64,000 bases of DNA from Dyadobacter sp. CECT 9275 (lineage in GTDB: Bacteria; Bacteroidota; Bacteroidia; Cytophagales; Spirosomataceae). The stretch is from the NCBI RefSeq assembly GCF_907164905.1, contig NZ_CAJRAF010000002.1, positions 2,046,001 to 2,110,000 on the forward strand, written 5' to 3'. Under the pieces are notes generated by a model, which was not told the origin of the DNA, made no database searches, and saw only the letters and a program-made list of their open reading frames with translations. Shown one piece after another: positions 50,730 to 58,679 of the stretch. Position 1 is the first letter of the stretch. Each line of letters starts with the position of its first letter. A program made the translations under genes and the position numbers.

Positions 50730-51329
50730 GTGCACGCCACCGATCCGGAAATAGTTCAGGCAATAAGACGAGGCGACGAACCAGCTTTTGAGCGGGTTTT
50801 CCGCACTTATTACGAACGTTTATGCCATTATGCCGGGTCGTTATTGAAAGACGAGGATGAAGCTGAAGAGGTAGTACAAACTGTTTTCCTTACGATATGG
50901 GAAAAACGCGAAGATCTTGAAATTACGCTGTCTCTCAAATCCTACCTTTACCGGGCGGTTCACAATCACTGTCTCAATCGTTTCAAACATACCTCGGTAC
51001 GGGAAGCACACCGTGAATATACCCATCATTTTGTACCGCAATCCTACGAGTCGGTTACCGAAGCCATATATGCGGATGAATTGCAGCAAAGGATAGAAAG
51101 TGCGGTAAGTGAATTACCGGAACAATGCCAGCTGGCCTTCAGAATGAGCAGGTTTGAGGAATTGAAGTACCAGGAAATTGCGGATCAGCTTGGTATTTCC
51201 ATCAAGACAGTTGAAAACCAGATTGGTAAAGCGCTCAGGATTCTCAGAACCGCACTGGCCGATTACCTGCCGTCCCTCTTAGCACTGATTTATTTTTTTG
51301 TTGAACAGCTAATTCTTCTGATACCATGA
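50730..51329 (+). CDS. ECF sigma factor, FecI-like
   Basis: A sigma factor of about 199 residues from GTG 50730 (the frame is open from ATG 50607, which would add 41 atypical residues). Region 2: EPAFERVFRTYYERLCHYAGSLL and EVVQTVFLTIWEKRE, region 4: LPEQCQLAFRMSRFEELKYQEIADQLGISIKTVENQ (parts LPEQCQLAFRMSRFEELKY and IADQLGISIKTVE). This is the FecI-type in Bacteroidota that usually serves a SusC/D or TonB receptor. Its stop overlaps the FecR-like gene (ATGA). Confidence 0.88.
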   Translation: MHATDPEIVQAIRRGDEPAFERVFRTYYERLCHYAGSLLKDEDEAEEVVQTVFLTIWEKREDLEITLSLKSYLYRAVHNHCLNRFKHTSVREAHREYTHHFVPQSYESVTEAIYADELQQRIESAVSELPEQCQLAFRMSRFEELKYQEIADQLGISIKTVENQIGKALRILRTALADYLPSLLALIYFFVEQLILLIP

Positions 51330-52345
51330 AAACACCTCATGAAAATATATCGGACGAGTTGCTGGCAAGGTACCTGGGGCAAACTGCTTCCGAAAGTGAA
51401 ATAAATCTGGTAACAACCTGGCTAAAGGAATCACCACAAAACCAGGCCGAATTGGAGGGTTACAGGATCATCTGGGAAAGTTCTGCCGCCAAAACATCTG
51501 CAACCAGGAAAATAGATACCGACGCTGCCTGGAATAAAATTCATTCCAAAATGAAGTATGTGCCCAACAGTCTGGAGATATCCGTTACGGAGATCCCGGT
51601 TACCGCATATCCTTCGTGGACCAGAAATTTCCGCAGCATAGGGATAGCCGCTGCGGTTTCATTGCTGGCAATCGCATGTGGATGGTATTTTATACAAATC
51701 ACCAAATCCCCGGAAATGGTCCTGGTTTCGACCCAAAACGCAACCCAGGAAACCGTTTTACCGGATGGTACCAAAATATTCCTGAATTACAATTCATCAG
51801 TTTCTTATCCCGAAGGGCTCACCGGTGACAGCCGTGCCGTGACACTGAAGGGAGAAGCTTTTTTTGATGTAAAACCGGATGCCTCACGGCCATTTTTAAT
51901 AGAAGCCAACGGCACTACCGTCCGGGTACTAGGCACTTCCTTTAATGTGAAAGCGTATGCAGATAAACCCGTCCGTGTGGATGTGGCCACCGGGAAAGTT
52001 GGGGTAAGTAAAAACGGGCATAAAATAGAACTGACCAAAGGAGAAAGTGCGCAGGTAAGCAACGATACCATCCAAAGCCTGCGGGCCAACAGTAACCTCT
52101 TCGGTTACCGCACACAGGTTTATGACTTTAATGCTGTTAATCTTGCAGAGGTGGTCAGCTCCATCCGGGAAGGATACCATGCCGACGTCCGGCTTGCCAA
52201 ATCCAGCTTATCGGAATGCCGCCTAACCATCCGTTTTGAGAAGGAACCGCTGGACGCTACCCTTGCGGTGATTGCGGAAACGCTCGATTTAGAACTCAGA
52301 AAAGAAGGCAACACGTATTGGCTGGAAGGAAACGGCTGCAAATAA
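51326..52345 (+). CDS. FecR-like anti-sigma/transducer protein
   Basis: A 339-residue inner membrane signal protein. A cytoplasmic N-terminus (residues 1-90, DELLARYLGQTASESEINLV) binds sigma, one membrane helix is at about 96-116 (IGIAAAVSLLAIACGWYFI), and the periplasmic FecR domain (about 125-235) has TVLPDGTKIFLNYNSSVSYP and GEAFFDVKPD, then DUF4974 (about 265-335, FNAVNLAEVVSSIREGY). It passes a signal from an outer membrane partner to the FecI-like sigma factor upstream (overlap ATGA). The third gene, the STN protein, follows after 54 bases. Confidence 0.93.
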   Translation: MKTPHENISDELLARYLGQTASESEINLVTTWLKESPQNQAELEGYRIIWESSAAKTSATRKIDTDAAWNKIHSKMKYVPNSLEISVTEIPVTAYPSWTRNFRSIGIAAAVSLLAIACGWYFIQITKSPEMVLVSTQNATQETVLPDGTKIFLNYNSSVSYPEGLTGDSRAVTLKGEAFFDVKPDASRPFLIEANGTTVRVLGTSFNVKAYADKPVRVDVATGKVGVSKNGHKIELTKGESAQVSNDTIQSLRANSNLFGYRTQVYDFNAVNLAEVVSSIREGYHADVRLAKSSLSECRLTIRFEKEPLDATLAVIAETLDLELRKEGNTYWLEGNGCK

Positions 52346-52399
52346 CAGCAGACGTTCTGGTAAATATCTCCTGCAAATCCACTTATCCGATCACAAACT

Positions 52400-54184
52400 T
52401 TGGGAAAAAGCTATACACTTCTTTGTCTGACGCTGCTGGGATTTTTTATACTTACTTTTCAGAAAGCCCGCGGCCAGCAGTTGATTGAAAAAAGGATTTC
52501 AATCAGCATAAACAACGAACCTCTGGACAAGGTTTTACAAAAAATAGCGGAGCTGGGGGGATTTAGTTTTTCTTACAGTCCGGATGCGATTGATATCAGC
52601 AAAAGGGTTTCCATTCAGGCCAGCAATGAAAGTATCCGCGAAATCCTGACCGAAATTTTCAAAGGGAAAGTTATTTTCAAAGAAAGACGCCGCTATATCA
52701 TTCTGCAGAAAAACAGTGTTCAGGAAGAGGAAGCAAAGCCCGAAAACTTTCAGCTCAACGGCTACATCATCAATAAAAAAACGGGTGAAAGGTTACCCAA
52801 TGCCAGTATTTTTGAATCTGTAACGCTGGCTTCTGCCATCAGCAATGAATACGGATATTACAAAATAAGGCTCCCGGCAGCCCCTTCATCCATCCGCCTG
52901 GAAGTTCGAAAGGAAGATTTTATCGGTATATCTTTCCCGGTCACCAACCGCAAGGATACTTACCTGCCCATTGCTCTTTTACCCGACACGCTGAGACCTA
53001 TCCCTGGAACATCTCCCAAAATTATCCGGCGGACAGACTCCTTGCACCATAAAGTGGCGGTACCACAGTACCAGGCGCCTTTTTACACAGTTACCGAAAA
53101 TGATACTACCTATTTAAGTCAGTACAACAGGATACGCCAAACTTATAAAAAAGTGCAGAATGAATTCATTAACGCATTTGCTTCTGCCAAACAAACCATA
53201 CACACCCGAAATATAGACGATACGCTATACCGCACTTTTCAGGCTTCCCTGCTGCCGCTCATTGGGACCAATCATCAGCTCAGCGGAAATGTAATCAACG
53301 ATTATTCCATTAATCTCATTGCAGGATATTCTCTTGGCGTTAACCGAATGGAAGTGGGCAGTTTGATCAACGTGGTCAGAGGCAACGTAAGAGGTTTCCA
53401 GCTGGCCGGCGTCAGTAACATGGTGGGCAACAATGTTTACGGTTTTCAGTATGCCAATTTCCTGAACCTCACCCTGGGCACAGTACACGGTTTCCAGGGA
53501 AGCAATTTTATTAATTATGCCGGTAGAAATCTGAAAGGTTTTCAGGTAGCTGGTGCAGGCAATGTGGTGGTGGGGTATCTGGAGGGGTATCAGCTGTCGG
53601 CTGGCTACAATTATGCGCATACGGTAAGAAGCGGCCATCAGATCGGAGCAGTCAACTTTGCGGATTCTTCTGCCACGGTACCTTTCGGTTTTTTCAGTTT
53701 TGTGAAGCGCAATGGCTATCGCCGATATGAAGTCTCTACCGACGAGTTTAATTATTTCAATACCTCTTTCAAAACCGGTATGACCAGGTTTTACAATATC
53801 TTCACTGTAGGCTTCAATGCACTGGCCGCGAGAAAGCCGCTGGCAACAATCGGGTATGGCTTTGGCACGGGGCAGCCGCTTGGAAAAGGCTGGGCGGCCA
53901 ATGCCGACCTCACCGCGAACGCCGTGTTTATCAAAAACCAAAGGTTGGACGAAATCCCTGCCGGGCTGGTCAGGCTCAGCATTGGTATTGAACGAAAACT
54001 GGGCAAAACCGTGGCATTTTTTGCAGGGCCTTCCGTCAATATTTTTATCAGCGATCATGCAGGGCTGATTGACAAAGAAGGGATAGCCATCAAACCAACC
54101 CCGCTGGATACCCAGCCGGGTGCCGCCGAAACCAATTATGGATGGATTGGGTTTGTGGCAGCTGTTAGGTTTTGCAACCGCTGA
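52400..54184 (+). CDS. STN-domain outer envelope protein with 16-residue GFQ repeats
   Basis: A 594-residue exported protein: signal peptide about 1-25, STN (secretin/TonB short N-terminal) domain about 30-105 (NNEPLDKVLQKIAELGGFSF), carboxypeptidase-like beta-sandwich about 120-200 (NGYIINKKTGERLPNASIFE), and from residue 332 at least five 16-residue repeats of the form GFQxAGxxNxxxGxxx (53393-53662), followed by a beta-rich C-terminus (about 440-594). No TonB receptor plug is present. The repeats resemble LA_2272-type surface repeats. The STN domain is what a FecR protein contacts, so this is presumably the signal source of the FecI/FecR pair just upstream. Start is TTG at 52400. Confidence 0.82.
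   Translation: MGKSYTLLCLTLLGFFILTFQKARGQQLIEKRISISINNEPLDKVLQKIAELGGFSFSYSPDAIDISKRVSIQASNESIREILTEIFKGKVIFKERRRYIILQKNSVQEEEAKPENFQLNGYIINKKTGERLPNASIFESVTLASAISNEYGYYKIRLPAAPSSIRLEVRKEDFIGISFPVTNRKDTYLPIALLPDTLRPIPGTSPKIIRRTDSLHHKVAVPQYQAPFYTVTENDTTYLSQYNRIRQTYKKVQNEFINAFASAKQTIHTRNIDDTLYRTFQASLLPLIGTNHQLSGNVINDYSINLIAGYSLGVNRMEVGSLINVVRGNVRGFQLAGVSNMVGNNVYGFQYANFLNLTLGTVHGFQGSNFINYAGRNLKGFQVAGAGNVVVGYLEGYQLSAGYNYAHTVRSGHQIGAVNFADSSATVPFGFFSFVKRNGYRRYEVSTDEFNYFNTSFKTGMTRFYNIFTVGFNALAARKPLATIGYGFGTGQPLGKGWAANADLTANAVFIKNQRLDEIPAGLVRLSIGIERKLGKTVAFFAGPSVNIFISDHAGLIDKEGIAIKPTPLDTQPGAAETNYGWIGFVAAVRFCNR
53393..53662 (+). repeat. 16-residue protein repeats within the STN protein
   Basis: Five units of 48 bases plus a partial sixth, each beginning GFQ, GYQ or GHQ (GFQLAGVSN, GFQYANFLN, GFQGSNFIN, GFQVAGAGN, GYQLSAGYN, GHQIGAVN). 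The DNA is diverged between units, so this is an old protein repeat and not a recent tandem duplication. Confidence 0.8.
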
Positions 54185-54209
54185 CAAAATCAGGAGCCGA
54201 AAGAAAAGG

Positions 54210-54232
54210 AAGGGATTTCTTTAAAATCCCTT
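54210..54232. terminator. Hairpin between the STN gene and nadE
   Basis: AAGGGATTT (54210-54218) pairs with AAATCCCTT (54224-54232) over a 5-base loop, with T-rich sequence shortly after on the plus strand. Lies between two convergent genes. Confidence 0.6.
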
Positions 54233-54258
54233 GCCCTGTTTTGGGTATCGCAATTTGG

Positions 54259-56304
54259 CTAAAAGCCGATCCGTTTTCGCCCACCCTGAGCAGCCTTGCC
54301 TCCGGCATATTCCCTGAGCTCCTCCAGTTCCTTTTCAAACCCTCCTGAAAGTATCGGAAAACGGCACCAGGACCTGGGATCCAGGTTCAGGTCGTCCACA
54401 TGAAAAGAAGGGGCATATCTTTCACGTTTCCATTGGTTGCGGCTCCATAGTCTGAAAAACCGCTCGGTCCATGACAGTATCTGATTGTCGCTGTACCGGT
54501 TTTTATATTGTACCTGAATACTTTTGTAAGCATCCGTTGGAGATTTTTTATCCCGGATAGCAGCACGTTCCAGATCGTTGAGGAAATCGTAGGGCATCAG
54601 ATCCGCCTCGTCCGTCTGATTCCTTTCCAAAGGTCTCAGCTCTGCTGTCGGCTGGAGACTGTTTACTTTTTTCAGGCCTTCTATCTGAATATGTTTCCCT
54701 TTCACTTCGCAGCCTGTTATTTCCAGCCACCGGAGCCACTGGCGCAGGTAGTGCTTATCAATCCCGGCCAGCGGACTGATACTCCCGGAGGTATCCCCAT
54801 CCATGGTGGCATAACCAACGGCCACTTCCGAGCGGTTGGAAGTTGCCAGCAGCAGATGGTTATACAGGTTGGTCAGAAGCCATACGCCTGGGGCACGTAC
54901 CCTCGCCTGAATATTCTGCAAAGCAATGTCATCCTGTTCCCAGGTCAGTTTTCTGCCGATCTGCTCTTCTATCAGTCCAATGTAATTTTCGACCAGGCCA
55001 TTGATACTGATATTATAAAACGTTGAACCGATAGACTCCGCAAGGGAACGGGCTGATTCAAGGGTATCTTCGGAGCTGTTTTTGGTACCCTGATATATAT
55101 TTTGGATCAGCACACGGGCTATTTCATCCTCCGTTTGAGCCAGCTGAATACCTTTTATATAAGATAGCTTTTTCTTCATCGCCTCAAGACCTATACTTTC
55201 ATCGGCCAGGCGGATCATCAATCCGCAGAGTGCCGTACAGGCGCAGGAGTCAGCTCCGCCGGATAGCGAAATTGTGAATCCGTTCGACCGGCTTTTACGC
55301 AGGTAATCGAAAAGAGCCAGACATACCGCCCTGGCGAATTCTTCTTCCTTCAATGCTCCTCCTTTTTCAAAAGCTTCCAGTGCTGCTATCTGCTGCGGAA
55401 CGGGATCTATATCCGGAAAATCAAAACGTGCTTTTACCAGCCACGACCTATCCTTCGATAGCTGAGACCTGTTTTGCACCTGGCTCAAACGTGTGAAATC
55501 CGTGTCGATCACGGCAGCGGTAATCAGAAAATCCTGGTAACTGAATCGTGAGCTGGTTACCAGCAGCTCGCCGTTGGAGGCAATCATTGCATCTCCGTCG
55601 TATATTGCCCTACCCGCTTCATTCCCCAGCAAATTGGTGTAAATGTAACTGCATGCAAAAGATCTGGATCCGTCTATAACCAGCCTTTCACGCGTCAGAA
55701 ATTTGTGAAACGCAAAGTGGCTTGCACTGGGGTTCAGGATTATATCAACCCCTCTTTCATAATGCCTGCGCCCCGGCCTGTTGGCTACCCAGGCATCCTC
55801 ACAGATCTCAAAAGCAAGCCTCACTCCGTCGGATGAATTACCAGCCAGGTCAAAAACAATATCCCCGATCGGGTAACTGATCTGGTTCACCTCAATACTT
55901 TCTACTGCCCCTGCGGGCCAGGCATGAAACCAGCGGGCTTCATAGTGAATACCATTATTGGCCAGGTTATGCTTACAGTAAAAACCGGCGATCTGCCGGT
56001 TGACGATCAAACAGGCAGCGTTATACAGCCGGTTATTATGCCTCAGCGGAAGCCCCACCGAAACCACCATGCCGCCGGTGACGTGCACAATTTCCGACAA
56101 ACACTGTAATGCCTGTGCAGCCAGGTCGGGTGCAAAGAAGTAATCCTCACAGCCATAACCTGTTATACAGAGCTCTGGTAGACAAAGCAGTGTAATTTCC
56201 TGTTTACGGGCTTCCTCAATGGCATGGATGATATTGGCAGTATTCGTTTCCCACGCCATCGGGGTTTGATTAACAACTCCTGCGGCGGCTTTTATTAAAG
56301 GCAT
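54259..56304 (-). CDS. nadE: Glutamine-dependent NAD+ synthetase
   Basis: Makes NAD+ from nicotinate adenine dinucleotide, ATP and glutamine. A 681-residue protein of the two-domain type. The nitrilase-type glutaminase domain has the triad E44 (LPELCITG), K111 (YCKHNL) and C168 (FEICEDAW); the C-terminal synthetase domain has the PP-loop SLSGGADS near residue 345 and GDTSGSISPLAGIDK. Both are intact. Single gene, on the strand opposite the flanking sigma modules. Confidence 0.96.
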   Translation of the reverse strand: MPLIKAAAGVVNQTPMAWETNTANIIHAIEEARKQEITLLCLPELCITGYGCEDYFFAPDLAAQALQCLSEIVHVTGGMVVSVGLPLRHNNRLYNAACLIVNRQIAGFYCKHNLANNGIHYEARWFHAWPAGAVESIEVNQISYPIGDIVFDLAGNSSDGVRLAFEICEDAWVANRPGRRHYERGVDIILNPSASHFAFHKFLTRERLVIDGSRSFACSYIYTNLLGNEAGRAIYDGDAMIASNGELLVTSSRFSYQDFLITAAVIDTDFTRLSQVQNRSQLSKDRSWLVKARFDFPDIDPVPQQIAALEAFEKGGALKEEEFARAVCLALFDYLRKSRSNGFTISLSGGADSCACTALCGLMIRLADESIGLEAMKKKLSYIKGIQLAQTEDEIARVLIQNIYQGTKNSSEDTLESARSLAESIGSTFYNISINGLVENYIGLIEEQIGRKLTWEQDDIALQNIQARVRAPGVWLLTNLYNHLLLATSNRSEVAVGYATMDGDTSGSISPLAGIDKHYLRQWLRWLEITGCEVKGKHIQIEGLKKVNSLQPTAELRPLERNQTDEADLMPYDFLNDLERAAIRDKKSPTDAYKSIQVQYKNRYSDNQILSWTERFFRLWSRNQWKRERYAPSFHVDDLNLDPRSWCRFPILSGGFEKELEELREYAGGKAAQGGRKRIGF

Positions 56305-56481
56305 AATGAATCACTGGAAAAAATATACTAAATTAAATGATCGCAGCAGTAAAGATAGCAATCTGGCGAATCCGCCCACTTTCTCACAATAATTAAAAAA
56401 ACATGCAACGGTACGCTTTAATTCCGGTGTCTCATTTTTAGAGTGAGGAAAATCGAAAACCTATACTGAACCAGCCATACT

Positions 56482-57147
56482 ATGAAAAAGTATCTCCTGA
56501 ATTTATTGCTTTTTTGCTCTTCCGTTGGGATCGTATTAACTTCCTGCCATCAGGATGATACATTACCACTCGAACCGGTTAAAACATATACTGAGCAGGA
56601 ACTGCGGGTAATACTTACCTCAAGATTATGGCGGGTGGATAAAATATTCAAAAAAACAGGTACTGAAACAGTCGAACTGACCAAGGACCCCCTGTTTAAT
56701 ACGAAGTTTTCCTACCGCAAAGCAATTTTTTTTCAATTCCCGGACAAGTACCTGGTTTTTCAGTCGGGTACAATAATAGAGGATCCGGGATTATTTGCTG
56801 ACTCTGTTGAAACCTACAGCGTCCTGAATAAGATCGTTTATCCAACCAACATGATCTATGAATGGGATGAAAGCCTTCAAACCATCGTGATCAAATCAGA
56901 AGACCGGGAGGATTATTATCTCAAAACTCCCAGAAACCTCACCGGTGTGCTGGACCAGTCATCCATCCGCATTTTTGATACCATGGAAACCGCGAAAAAT
57001 GCTGGTGTAGTTGAAAATATCAGTTTTACCGTTGCAGTTGATGATCCTGAAGAAGGGAAGTCAACCTACATCTTAAATTTACAACCCACTTGGAAATATG
57101 GAACTGACCCAATTGATGCACGCTACTTTTACTATGCGATCTTTTAG
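56482..57147 (+). CDS. Lipoprotein of unknown function, first gene of a sigma operon
   Basis: A 221-residue lipoprotein with lipobox GIVLTSC (C21). The soluble part (TYTEQELRVILTSRLWRVDKIF, then YLVFQSGTIIEDPGLF) is beta-rich and includes the short W-R-V-x-K-I motif seen in lipocalin-like Bacteroidota lipoproteins (inference). No name can be given. Its end overlaps the next lipoprotein gene by 14 bases, which precedes an ECF sigma gene, so it belongs to a four-gene unit reaching 60048. Confidence 0.75.
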   Translation: MKKYLLNLLLFCSSVGIVLTSCHQDDTLPLEPVKTYTEQELRVILTSRLWRVDKIFKKTGTETVELTKDPLFNTKFSYRKAIFFQFPDKYLVFQSGTIIEDPGLFADSVETYSVLNKIVYPTNMIYEWDESLQTIVIKSEDREDYYLKTPRNLTGVLDQSSIRIFDTMETAKNAGVVENISFTVAVDDPEEGKSTYILNLQPTWKYGTDPIDARYFYYAIF

Positions 57148-58075
57148 CAAATTAAGTTTAGGCCTGAAAGCGGCAATCCTGCTGACAGGACTGGCATTTC
57201 TGACCTTTTCCTGCCAGAGTGTCAGCGACTTACAACCACAGGACAATGACGAAATTCCGGAATCGGTATTGAATATTTTAAGGACAGAATTCCCCGAATC
57301 AGGGCAAATACGGATCAATGCCATAGAAAAAGATAGAGTCTGGAATGCCCGTCTGCAGCAAAAAGCGGATGAATTTGACGTAGTCGTGGACCGGATCATG
57401 GTCCTTACCAATTTCAGGCTTGCCGGTGACGCCGTTCCTGCTGGTTACAGGCGGGTTTTTGATTCTCTCTTTATCGGGGGCGGAGCTTATTCAGATTACA
57501 GGGAAACACTGGAATTTTCTACTGTAACCAATTCACGTGATTATTCGGTCAAATACAAATGGAACGACAAGAATTATCTGCTGAAATGGTCGGTATCGGG
57601 TGCTATTGTCGGCAGCAGGTACGACATCTATCTCTATCCTGATACGGATATGGAATACCTGACTCCAAAACTTAACGACCTCCCTGATAATATCCAGGCA
57701 CTTATCAATGCCAGACAAGGTCAGGAATTCCGCTGGGCAAATGTATACATCGGATCGGATCAGAAGAAAACTTATAAAATTCATTTGAGCGCCGGTACCC
57801 TGGAACTACGGGAAGACGGCTCCATGATATATTCTACCTTAGGGAAGTTTGACAACAACATTGGTAAGGAAAAATTTCCTGCCACAGCTCTGACAGCGAT
57901 AGCAAACGATCCGTTTGCGGTAAATTTCCCCAGGTTTTTCGGGGAGAAATTTGAAGACAACGGGTTTATTGGATACAGGGCTCTGTTATGGAACGATTCC
58001 CAGCAGTATTATCTATATTTTGATAACAGCGGAAATGTAGTGAAAAAATATTACATGGCTTATCCCGAAATGTAA
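57134..58075 (+). CDS. Lipoprotein of unknown function, PepSY-like C-terminus
   Basis: A 313-residue lipoprotein from ATG 57134 with lipobox LTFSC at about residue 24. The C-terminal 60 residues (FPATALTAIANDPFAVNFPRFF, then YYLYFDNSGNVVKKYYM) resemble PepSY-like beta-lactamase-inhibitor folds, and an earlier segment (NVYIGSDQKKTYKIHLSAGTLELREDG) may be another copy; this is a tentative call. The frame is open from 57098, but that start would bury the signal. It overlaps the upstream gene by 14 bases and is followed after 19 bases by the sigma gene. Confidence 0.72.
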   Translation: MRSFSKLSLGLKAAILLTGLAFLTFSCQSVSDLQPQDNDEIPESVLNILRTEFPESGQIRINAIEKDRVWNARLQQKADEFDVVVDRIMVLTNFRLAGDAVPAGYRRVFDSLFIGGGAYSDYRETLEFSTVTNSRDYSVKYKWNDKNYLLKWSVSGAIVGSRYDIYLYPDTDMEYLTPKLNDLPDNIQALINARQGQEFRWANVYIGSDQKKTYKIHLSAGTLELREDGSMIYSTLGKFDNNIGKEKFPATALTAIANDPFAVNFPRFFGEKFEDNGFIGYRALLWNDSQQYYLYFDNSGNVVKKYYMAYPEM

Positions 58076-58094
58076 ATACCCCTTCATACCCCTG

Positions 58095-58679
58095 ATGAAC
58101 TTCTTCCGCTCTAAAAAATACAATTCGTTAACCGAACTGGTACAAGCCTGCCAACAGCAGGATACCAGAGCGCAGACGATGTTGTACGAGCGTTATAAGA
58201 ATAAACTTACAGGCGTATGCCTTCGTTACGCCAGAACCAAGGCCGAAGCTGAAGACATATTCCAGGAGTCGTTTGTAAAGGTTTTCAGGTATATTAATGA
58301 AGTGAAAGATCCCGAATCCATTGATAGCTGGGTAAAAGCAGTGGTGATCAGGACAGCTATTAATTATTACAATCGCACTACCAAGCAACAGGAACTTAAT
58401 TCTTCCCTTGAAATGCATACGTATGATTGGGAAAATGACGATTATGTAAGAATTATTGACCAGTTGAATATTGAAATACTGCTGAAGGTCATCAATCAGT
58501 TGCCGGATGGCTACCGGATGATCCTCAACATGCATCTTATTGACGGCTATACACATACCGAAATTGCCGGTATACTTTCCATTGCGGACAGTACCTCCAG
58601 ATCGCAGTACCTGCGTGGGCGGAATTTGTTATTGATAAAATTACAGGAATTAGGAATTACGCAAAATGAAATCTTCTGA
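58095..58679 (+). CDS. ECF sigma-70 factor
   Basis: A 194-residue sigma factor. Region 2 runs about 10-85 (TMLYERYKNKLTGVCLRYARTKAEAEDIFQESFVKVF, seen in parts) and region 4 about 135-185 (LPDGYRMILNMHLIDGYTHTEIAGILSIADSTSRSQYLRGRNLL, seen in parts). The helix-turn-helix variant ADSTSRSQYLRGRNLL is common in Bacteroidota sigma factors. The end overlaps the next gene by 14 bases, so sigma and partner are made together. Confidence 0.9.
   Translation: MNFFRSKKYNSLTELVQACQQQDTRAQTMLYERYKNKLTGVCLRYARTKAEAEDIFQESFVKVFRYINEVKDPESIDSWVKAVVIRTAINYYNRTTKQQELNSSLEMHTYDWENDDYVRIIDQLNIEILLKVINQLPDGYRMILNMHLIDGYTHTEIAGILSIADSTSRSQYLRGRNLLLIKLQELGITQNEIF

Noticed and set aside
53225..54187. Open frame of 320 codons on the minus strand
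   Set aside because: Antisense to the STN repeat protein; composition rich in His, Arg and Ile without a recognisable domain, typical of a shadow frame.
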